Below are positions 1 to 4,520 of a DNA stretch of 20,163 nucleotides, piece after piece. Under the pieces are notes generated by a model. It was not told the origin of the DNA and did not search any database. It worked only from the letters and a program-made list of their open reading frames with translations. The stretch comes from CAZDGK01 sp964505035. Its GTDB lineage: Bacteria; Patescibacteriota; Saccharimonadia; UBA4664. The stretch is from NCBI GenBank assembly GCA_964505035.1, contig CAZDGK010000024.1, forward strand, positions 1 through 20,163. Reading direction: 5' to 3'. Made by a program: the position numbers and the translations under genes. Every line of letters starts with the position of its first letter. Position 1 is the stretch's first letter.

Positions 1-783
1 ACCTACATCGACCTCGGCAAGGCCAATGGTGTGCTGTTTGCCAGCGAGCAAATCCCCGGTGAGCGCTACTACACCGGCCTGCGCGTCAAAGTCTATGTGG
101 TGCGCGTCGAGCAGACCGCCCGCGGTCCGCAGATTGTCCTCAGCCGTGCTCACGCCGGCTTGGTCAAGCATCTGTTTGAGCTGGAAGTGCCCGAGATCGA
201 GGCCGGCAGCGTCGAGATCATGAACATTGCTCGCGAGGCTGGCATCCGCTCCAAGGTAGCCGTCAAGAGTAATGCGGCTGGCGTGGACGCCGTCGGCACC
301 TTCGTTGGCGGCCGTGGTAGCCGCGTGCAGGCCGTCATGGGCGACCTCGGTGAGGAAAAGATCGACATCATCCCCTACGCCGAAGACCCCGCCACCTACA
401 TTGCCAACGCCCTCAGCCCCACCAAGGTGCTGGGTGTTGAGCTCAACGAGACCGACAAGAAGGCCATGGTGCGCGTGCCGGAGGACCAGCTCTCGCTGGC
501 CATTGGCAAGCAGGGCCAAAACGTGCGCCTCGCCGCCAAGCTCACCGGCTGGAACATCGACATCCTGAGCGCCGACGAGAACCACATCGAGGCCGCCGCC
601 GAGGCTGCTGACGAGGTCGAGGAAGCTCCGCGCGCCAAGAAGCGCGACCTGGAGGGCGACCTCATTGCCGCCATCAATTCTGAGCCAGAAGCGTCTGACG
701 CTAGCATGGACGAGGAGGCCACCGGCCCTCAGGCTGATGCCCTCAGCGCTGATCCCGAGGCCGACGGCAACCCCAGCGCCTAG
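1..783 (+). CDS. nusA: Transcription termination/antitermination factor NusA, C-terminal part (5' truncated)
   Basis: NusA binds RNA polymerase and nascent RNA and modulates pausing, termination and antitermination. The window opens inside the gene in frame 1, and 260 residues are visible. About the first 50 residues are the end of the S1 domain (LGKANGVL, then GERYYTGLRVKVYVV, ending at IVLSRAH). KH1 follows at about 73-125 with GGRGSR at 103-108. KH2 lies at about 150-185 with AIGKQGQNVR around 168-177. The tail, from about 190, is long, acidic and alanine-rich. This order is the standard NusA layout. The gene is followed directly by an intrinsic terminator, so infB, often a downstream neighbour in other bacteria, is not in the same transcript here. 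The start codon lies outside the window. Confidence 0.96.
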   Translation, partial: TYIDLGKANGVLFASEQIPGERYYTGLRVKVYVVRVEQTARGPQIVLSRAHAGLVKHLFELEVPEIEAGSVEIMNIAREAGIRSKVAVKSNAAGVDAVGTFVGGRGSRVQAVMGDLGEEKIDIIPYAEDPATYIANALSPTKVLGVELNETDKKAMVRVPEDQLSLAIGKQGQNVRLAAKLTGWNIDILSADENHIEAAAEAADEVEEAPRAKKRDLEGDLIAAINSEPEASDASMDEEATGPQADALSADPEADGNPSA

Positions 784-803
784 CGCAGTCGCCGCCCATC
801 GCC

Positions 804-840
804 AAACGCCCGCTCCGCTAATTTTCGGGGCGGGTGTTTT
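804..840 (+). terminator. Intrinsic terminator after nusA
   Basis: A 12-bp stem (806-817 with 826-837, two G-T wobbles) closes an 8-nt AT-rich loop, and the right arm runs into TTTT. It starts about 20 nt after the nusA stop, so it most likely ends the nusA transcript. Confidence 0.85.
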
Positions 841-880
841 GGTTGCCGCAACATAATTGACAAAACATGTATAAAATTGA

Positions 881-909
881 TTGACAAATATAACAAAATT
901 CGTTATACT
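881..909 (+). promoter_or_regulatory. Strong sigma-70-type promoter for the lysozyme-like gene
   Basis: TTGACA at 881-886, a 17-bp spacer and TATACT at 904-909 nearly match the consensus. The expected transcription start is about 916. A second TTGACA at 857-862 lies 24 bp upstream within the repeat ATTGACAAA (856-864 and 880-888), but has no -10 at proper spacing. Confidence 0.85.
889..907. promoter_or_regulatory. Operator-like palindrome inside the promoter
   Basis: TATAAC, 7 nt, then GTTATA form a perfect inverted repeat (889-894 and 902-907). It fills the spacer and overlaps the -10 box, where a dimeric repressor would block RNA polymerase. AT-rich promoter DNA gives short palindromes by chance, so this is a candidate only. 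Confidence 0.35.
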
Positions 910-914
910 ACCTC

Positions 915-937
915 CGGTCCTGGCGCAAGCCGGACCG
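915..937 (+). promoter_or_regulatory. 5'-terminal mRNA hairpin with GCAA tetraloop
   Basis: 915-924 pairs with 929-937: nine base pairs, one bulged T at 921, and a GCAA loop at 925-928. It lies at the predicted transcription start, about 20 nt before the ribosome binding site. It would cap the mRNA 5' end and could protect it from decay. It has no T-tract, so it is not a terminator. Confidence 0.5.
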
Positions 938-967
938 TTCTAGTTGACCGAACGAAAGGAGAGACAG

Positions 968-1564
968 TTGGCCAGCCTTTTGGTCAGACTGCTCATCGGC
1001 CTGTCACTCGTCGCCAACCCGCTTCAGGGTGACGGCGGCCGTCAGGTTGTGCCCGCCGCTCCTGTTCTCGCGTCTGCCGTCCTGACGCCGGAGAGTAATC
1101 CGCCCGTGTGGCTTCTGGTCACCGGCGGTGTGCTTCCCCCGGCGTACGGCTACGATCGCAACTGGACACCTGAGCAGCTACTGTATGCCAATCTGACGGT
1201 CCAGCTGGCGTGTAACATTCACATGCCCGGCGCGGACCTGGTCGCTCTGGTGACCCAGCTACAGGAGAGTGATCTCACCAACCTGCCCGATTTGGGCGCG
1301 CGGAACGATCACGACTCGCTCGGCCTGTTTCAGCAGCGGCCTAGCCAAGGATGGGGGACGCCCGAACAGGTTCAAGACCCTGTCTACGCCAACCTCAAAT
1401 TCTTTGAGGAGCTACGCCAGGTCAGCGGTTGGCAGAACCTGCCATTGACCGTCGCCGCCCAGGCCGTGCAGCGCTCGGCGTTTCCCGACGCCTATGCCAA
1501 GCACGAATCGGCGGCCCGAGCCCTGGCGCGCTTCATGCACGCCGAGGTGGTGCCCGATTGCTAA
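968..1564 (+). CDS. Secreted lysozyme/transglycosylase-like protein of an actinobacterial-type family
   Basis: I chose the TTG at 968 because AAGGAGAG (956-963) sits 5 nt upstream; an in-frame TTG at 944 would place that site inside the gene. The 198-residue product begins with a short hydrophobic segment (LLVRLLIGLSLV) typical of a signal peptide or anchor. The conserved part has QLQES with Glu100, then SLGLFQQRPSQGWGT (G119-L120-F121-Q122), DPVYA and LPLTVAAQAVQRSAFPDAYA. Glu-Ser followed by GLFQ resembles the catalytic Glu and GL(M/F)Q motif of lytic transglycosylase folds, so Glu100 is the likely acid catalyst. From memory, the SLGLFQQRPSQGWGT block is widespread in Actinobacteria. Two cysteines (C82 and terminal C198) could form a disulfide. 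Inferred role: acting on peptidoglycan, its own or a host's. Activity is unproven from sequence. Confidence 0.75.
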   Translation: MASLLVRLLIGLSLVANPLQGDGGRQVVPAAPVLASAVLTPESNPPVWLLVTGGVLPPAYGYDRNWTPEQLLYANLTVQLACNIHMPGADLVALVTQLQESDLTNLPDLGARNDHDSLGLFQQRPSQGWGTPEQVQDPVYANLKFFEELRQVSGWQNLPLTVAAQAVQRSAFPDAYAKHESAARALARFMHAEVVPDC

Positions 1565-1602
1565 ACTGCCGGGCCCCAGGCCATAGCTAGAACTGTTCCA
1601 AC

Positions 1603-1636
1603 CGCCCGCCCGACATCCGGGCGGGCGTCTCTTATT
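1603..1636 (+). terminator. Intrinsic terminator after the lysozyme-like gene
   Basis: A perfect 10-bp GC stem (1603-1612 with 1618-1627) has a 5-nt loop and is followed by the T-rich stretch TCTCTTATTT. It starts 38 nt after the stop codon. Confidence 0.85.
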
Positions 1637-1650
1637 TATCCAGCACGAAT

Positions 1651-1681
1651 AAACGCCCACCCGAATCTCGGATGGGCGTTT
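1651..1681 (-). terminator. Terminator of minus-strand paralog A (possibly bidirectional)
   Basis: 1651-1664 pairs with 1668-1681 around a 3-nt loop. Read on the minus strand all 14 positions pair (one G-U). On the plus strand the same position is a C-A mismatch, so minus-strand use is favoured. On the minus strand the stem ends in TTTATT. It lies 15 nt beyond the stop of the converging gene. Confidence 0.7.
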
Positions 1682-1696
1682 GGGTTGGGGGTGCCG

Positions 1697-2326
1697 TCAG
1701 ACCGTCAGCTCACGAATGATGACGTTTTGCTGAGCGGCCAAGGCTTTGGCGGCTTCGTTCATGTGGCGTGTCAGCTCGATGACCTCACGGTCATGGACAG
1801 CCAGACCAGCCACCTGGCGGCGCTGGGCCTCGGCCGCCTGCAGGAGCGCCTGGCGGTAGGGAAGCTGCAGCGCGCTGCGAATCTCGCTGCGCTGCGTGTC
1901 CGCATCGGACCCGGACAACCCCTCGTACTTGGCATAGCGATCGTGCAGCAGTGTCACCAAGTCCAGGGGGATCAGCGGGTGAGCGTAGTCGACAGTCTGA
2001 CCGCCGCCCACGCTGCCCTGTGCTCGCACCAGCAGACGGTATGGACCGCTGGTGCTGTAATTGTAGCCGGGGCTGCCGTCAGTACAGGCCAATGTGCAGT
2101 AGCGGCTGAGGCCGTATGTGGCGAACAACTTCTGCAAAGCCGCCGCGTCACCGGCCAAGGCCAGTCGGACATGGGGATAGAGGTTGGAGTGCAACCAGGA
2201 GTCGTACTCGTATTTCCGAGTATCCCGACCCCAGCGCAGTACCGTGGCCCCCACATGCACGTCGCCGCCATGTTCCGGTCGGCCGGACACCACAACGAGC
2301 TCCAGTCGGTTTGTGCGTCCCAACAA
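1697..2326 (-). CDS. Protein of unknown family, paralog A
   Basis: A 209-residue protein I do not recognise. The start is TTG at 2326, chosen because GAGGTGAT (2331-2338), an 8-nt match to the ideal Shine-Dalgarno, lies 4 nt upstream and because paralog B starts at the same aligned place. An in-frame GTG at 2335 falls within that site. The protein has a beta-like N-terminus (LELVVVSG), a central part with LAC(T/S)D and GPYR, a conserved block HPLIPLDLVTLLHDRYAKYEG, and a charged, helix-rich C-terminus ending RELTV. No signal peptide or membrane segment is evident, so it is probably cytoplasmic. Identity to paralog B is roughly 40% by eye over the second half. It has its own promoter and terminator. 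Function unknown. Confidence 0.75.
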   Translation of the reverse strand: MLGRTNRLELVVVSGRPEHGGDVHVGATVLRWGRDTRKYEYDSWLHSNLYPHVRLALAGDAAALQKLFATYGLSRYCTLACTDGSPGYNYSTSGPYRLLVRAQGSVGGGQTVDYAHPLIPLDLVTLLHDRYAKYEGLSGSDADTQRSEIRSALQLPYRQALLQAAEAQRRQVAGLAVHDREVIELTRHMNEAAKALAAQQNVIIRELTV

Positions 2327-2368
2327 TGAAATCACCTCAGTTCCTCGTGTTGGACACTCGACTTACAT

Positions 2369-2397
2369 ACTATACCACTCACTTATCATATAATCAA
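2369..2397 (-). promoter_or_regulatory. Promoter of paralog A
   Basis: Read on the minus strand: TTGATT (2397-2392), a 17-bp spacer, TATAGT (2374-2369). The predicted start is about 2362, giving a leader of roughly 36 nt. Its spacer and downstream bases resemble those of the paralog B promoter (ATATG, then TGG before the -10 and ATG after it), so promoter and gene appear to have duplicated together. Confidence 0.75.
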
Positions 2398-2410
2398 TAA
2401 TACCAACACC

Positions 2411-2442
2411 AAACAAGAACCCACCCGAAATAGACGGGTGGG
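2411..2442 (-). terminator. Intrinsic terminator of paralog B
   Basis: A perfect 8-bp stem (2420-2427 with 2435-2442) has a 7-nt loop and is followed on the minus strand by TTCTTGTTT. It lies 15 nt after the stop of paralog B and just before the promoter of paralog A, so the two genes are separate transcripts. Confidence 0.85.
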
Positions 2443-2456
2443 CAGGGATGTGAGCG

Positions 2457-3071
2457 TCAGGCCGTCAGCTCGCGCAAGACCGCCCTCTGCTGCTCCAGCA
2501 GCTCGCGGGCGGCGTCGTTCGACTGGCGGGCCAGCTCGGTCACGGCACTGTCGAGTGTGGCCTGGCCGGCGATGTGATTGCGCACACCTTCGGCCGCCAG
2601 GGCCAGCACATGCCGGTAGGGTACTCGCAGCTCAGCCACAATGGCAGCCCGCTGCGCGTTCGCCTCTGGCGCGTCGATGCCCTTGTACTGGTTGTACCGG
2701 TGGTGCAGCAGGTCAATCAGCTCCATCGGCATCGCCGGGTGAACATAGTTGACCCGGCCGCCCCGCGCGCTGCCCTTAGCCAGCACGATCGCCCGGTACG
2801 GTCCAGTCCGGCACCTGCCACTATCGCTACAGGCCAGCGAATGCCTGAAGCAGGCTCCTGGCGTCTCCACCAGGTGCTTCAGCGCCTGGGCGTCGCCGGC
2901 GATCGCCGGACGAACCAGTGGCCGCAGGTTCAAAACGACGTACGTTTCGTACCACGAGGACTCGATGTCCTTGCCGTGGTAGAACACCTGGTCGCTCACA
3001 TGTACGGCATCGTCCTGGTCCGGGTCCCCAGACACGGTTACGAGTCTGAGAGATCTCCATAGTCCTATCAA
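2457..3071 (-). CDS. Protein of unknown family, paralog B
   Basis: A 204-residue protein, tandem paralog of the gene at 1697-2326. The start is TTG at 3071 with AGGTGA (3077-3082) 5 nt upstream, the same arrangement as paralog A. The frame stays open for 36 more codons upstream, but that stretch contains the promoter. Shared landmarks with paralog A are VTVSG near the N-terminus, AVHV, NLRPLVRPAIAGDAQALKHL, LACSD, GPYR, HPAMPMELIDLLHHRYNQYKG, VPYR and a terminal RELTA. Cysteines occur in CFRHSLACSDSGRC, but only the one in LAC(S/T)D is clearly shared, so a zinc site is doubtful. No signal peptide or membrane helix. The protein family and function are not recognised. Confidence 0.75.
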   Translation of the reverse strand: MIGLWRSLRLVTVSGDPDQDDAVHVSDQVFYHGKDIESSWYETYVVLNLRPLVRPAIAGDAQALKHLVETPGACFRHSLACSDSGRCRTGPYRAIVLAKGSARGGRVNYVHPAMPMELIDLLHHRYNQYKGIDAPEANAQRAAIVAELRVPYRHVLALAAEGVRNHIAGQATLDSAVTELARQSNDAARELLEQQRAVLRELTA

Positions 3072-3112
3072 GAACCTCACCTTCAATCGTCGACGGGGAC
3101 AATGACTAGCAT

Positions 3113-3141
3113 ACTGTACCATCAGATCCATATGATTGCAA
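3113..3141 (-). promoter_or_regulatory. Promoter of paralog B
   Basis: Read on the minus strand: TTGCAA (3141-3136), a 17-bp spacer, TACAGT (3118-3113). The predicted start is near 3106, about 35 nt before the TTG start codon. Spacing and surrounding bases match the paralog A promoter. Confidence 0.65.
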
Positions 3142-3151
3142 TATCGAATGC

Positions 3152-3180
3152 TTGACTTGGCTCGCGCAATGATGCACAAT
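3152..3180 (+). promoter_or_regulatory. Probable promoter of NYN gene 1
   Basis: TTGACT (3152-3157), a 17-bp spacer, CACAAT (3175-3180). The -35 is good and the -10 matches 4 of 6. It diverges from the paralog B promoter only 11 bp away and would give a leader of about 28 nt. Confidence 0.5.
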
Positions 3181-3214
3181 CACGCCATCCCGACTAGCGA
3201 AGGGAGTACCTTTT

Positions 3215-3724
3215 TTGCTGTTCAAACGTCGGGCGCTCATCGTCTTCGACGGTGACAATTTTCATGCCGGCCTGCGGGAAGACGAAGTCGAACTGCACGG
3301 CCACGAACTGGTGGACCGCATCCGAGCGGCCGCCACGGGTGACGTACCCACTGCTTGGACCCGGGTGATGTTTGTGTCAAAGCGCCGCTACCGCGGCGAG
3401 CCCAGCCAGATGGCTGAGCGACGCACGAACACCCCCTCGGGCACCGAGTACCGGTTCTATCCCATCAAAGACGGCCACGGCTATCCCGACTCGGTCATCA
3501 TCCGCTATCTTTGGCGGACGATCTGGACCTACGGGACGGTCATCGTCGTCACCTCAGACGCGGACTTCTTCGCCACGCTCAGGCATATCACCTGGCTGGG
3601 CAAGCGCGTCTGGTTGGTCTGCTCCAAGAAGCACACCAGCTACCGGGCGCGACGAGCGCTCAAGGTCGTCAATCAGGTCAACATCGAAGACCTGATGGCC
3701 GGCAGGGCTCGGGTCCGCTTCTAG
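3215..3724 (+). CDS. NYN (PIN-like) domain protein 1
   Basis: A 169-residue single-domain protein. Start TTG at 3215 with AGGGAG (3201-3206) 8 nt upstream. NYN domains are PIN-fold nuclease-like domains with a cluster of acidic residues that bind a metal ion and usually act on RNA. Visible motifs in order: strand plus acid IVFDGDN near residue 10, FYPIKDGHGYPDSVII in the middle, and VIVVTSDADFF followed by LGKRVWLVCSKK. The Asp residues in FDGDN, GYPD and TSDADF are the expected metal ligands, so the site looks intact. A tandem paralog of the same length follows at 3811. The two may have different or regulatory RNA targets; nothing in the sequence shows the substrate. LabA/DUF88-like is the closest family I can name. 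Confidence 0.85.
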   Translation: MLFKRRALIVFDGDNFHAGLREDEVELHGHELVDRIRAAATGDVPTAWTRVMFVSKRRYRGEPSQMAERRTNTPSGTEYRFYPIKDGHGYPDSVIIRYLWRTIWTYGTVIVVTSDADFFATLRHITWLGKRVWLVCSKKHTSYRARRALKVVNQVNIEDLMAGRARVRF

Positions 3725-3739
3725 CGACCCAGCCTACTC

Positions 3740-3775
3740 GCCCCACTCGGGGCTTGCCCCGAGTGGGGCCTTGTA
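3740..3775 (+). terminator. Terminator after NYN gene 1
   Basis: 3740-3752 pairs perfectly with 3757-3769 (13 bp) around the loop CTTG, followed by CCTTGT. The stem is very stable but the T-tract is poor. It lies 15 nt after the stop codon. Confidence 0.7.
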
Positions 3776-3779
3776 CACT
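3774..3779 (+). promoter_or_regulatory. Possible -10 box for NYN gene 2
   Basis: TACACT directly after TG resembles the -10 boxes before tyrS and recG. A start near 3786 would give a leader of about 25 nt to the GTG at 3811. No -35 at proper spacing; it overlaps the end of the upstream terminator. Confidence 0.35.
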
Positions 3780-3810
3780 ATCCCGACTATGTCCGAAAGG
3801 TCCAAACGCC

Positions 3811-4320
3811 GTGCGTGGATACCTCGTGTTCGATGGTGACAATTACCGCGCTTCGGCCAAAGACGCCAACGTTGAATTGCTACCACAGCACATTGACGCC
3901 CGCGTCCAGGAGATTGGCCGTGAACACCAGATCTTCTTCACTCGGCGGGTGGTCTTCATGTCCCGCCACTACCGCGACTACGCAAGCCGGCAGTGGCCGC
4001 TCATCGAGTACGAAGGCAGCACCGATATCGAGTACCGCAAGTACCCGATCGTCGGCGGCCACGGCTACGATGACGGTCAGATCATTGACCTGCTAGTGCG
4101 TCAGCGCGACGAGTACGAATATCTGGTGATGGTCACCAGTGACGAAGATTTCTTTGGCTGCCTCAAGTGGCTAGCCCGCTCGCACGGCAAGCGCGTCTTG
4201 CTGCTGTGCATGAAGGGCTTCACCAACGAACGCTCGCTACGCCGGCTCAGCCCGGTGCAGTACACCTGGGTGCAGGACATCCCGGTCCCTGAGCTCGCCG
4301 CTGCTTGCAGCCCGCTCTGA
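3811..4320 (+). CDS. NYN (PIN-like) domain protein 2
   Basis: A 169-residue paralog of the gene at 3215. Start GTG at 3811: the NYN domain begins immediately (RGYLVFDGDNY), and GAAAGG (3795-3800) lies 10 nt upstream. The frame is open further upstream but carries no domain there. Motifs: VFDGDN near residue 5, YRKYPIVGGHGYDDGQIIDLL in the middle and LVMVTSDEDFFGCL followed by GKRVLLLCMK. The three acidic positions of the NYN catalytic cluster are all present. No extra domains, signal or membrane segments. Probably a soluble RNA-acting nuclease or RNA-binding protein; target unknown. A strong terminator follows it, ending the small-gene block before clpC. Confidence 0.85.
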   Translation: MRGYLVFDGDNYRASAKDANVELLPQHIDARVQEIGREHQIFFTRRVVFMSRHYRDYASRQWPLIEYEGSTDIEYRKYPIVGGHGYDDGQIIDLLVRQRDEYEYLVMVTSDEDFFGCLKWLARSHGKRVLLLCMKGFTNERSLRRLSPVQYTWVQDIPVPELAAACSPL

Positions 4321-4338
4321 AAGACCAGAGCACCAATT

Positions 4339-4380
4339 TGCCCCCGCTCGAGCCAGTTTTCGAGCGGGGGCATCGCATTT
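4339..4380 (+). terminator. Intrinsic terminator after NYN gene 2
   Basis: A perfect 13-bp stem (4339-4351 with 4360-4372) has an 8-nt loop and is followed by TCGCATTT. It starts 18 nt after the stop codon and insulates clpC. Confidence 0.8.
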
Positions 4381-4393
4381 GGATCGCTCGGTG

Positions 4394-4420
4394 TTGGCAC
4401 TCACTTGCACCGAGTGCCAA
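4394..4420. promoter_or_regulatory. CIRCE operator (HrcA binding site)
   Basis: TTGGCACTC, 9 nt, GAGTGCCAA is a perfect inverted repeat with the classic CIRCE layout (consensus TTAGCACTC-N9-GAGTGCTAA); each arm differs from consensus by one compensated base. It overlaps the -35 box of the clpC promoter, so HrcA bound here would block transcription and heat stress would relieve it. Confidence 0.92.
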
Positions 4421-4432
4421 CGGTGCTATACT
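4405..4432 (+). promoter_or_regulatory. clpC promoter
   Basis: TTGCAC (4405-4410), a 16-bp spacer, TATACT (4427-4432), with TGC just before the -10 (extended -10). Predicted start near 4439, giving a leader of about 80 nt. The -35 lies inside the CIRCE spacer. Confidence 0.8.
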
Positions 4433-4520
4433 GGATTTATACCTCTACTGGGTCGGCCTTCCCGAATCCACTTGCAACTGCCCCTCGGTATGAGAGCATT
4501 ATGATGAAAGGTGATGGGAC

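Noticed and set aside
944..967. TTG at 944 as the start of the lysozyme-like gene
   Set aside because: It has no ribosome site, and the good AAGGAGAG for TTG 968 would lie inside the gene.
1412..1660. 82-codon minus-strand reading frame over the end of the lysozyme-like gene
   Set aside because: It crosses a plus-strand terminator and is antisense to a conserved protein; no ribosome site.
1685..2329. 214-codon plus-strand frame opposite paralog A
   Set aside because: Shadow of the minus-strand gene. Paralog conservation, promoter, ribosome site and terminator all support the minus strand.
3511..3810. N-terminal extension of NYN gene 2 through NYN gene 1 and its terminator
   Set aside because: This is another frame of gene 1. 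The NYN domain starts at GTG 3811.
3789..3839. Leaderless 17-codon frame (ATG to TGA) before NYN gene 2
   Set aside because: It sits 9 nt after TACACT, like tyrS and recG, but is too short to tell from chance and overlaps the NYN start in another frame.
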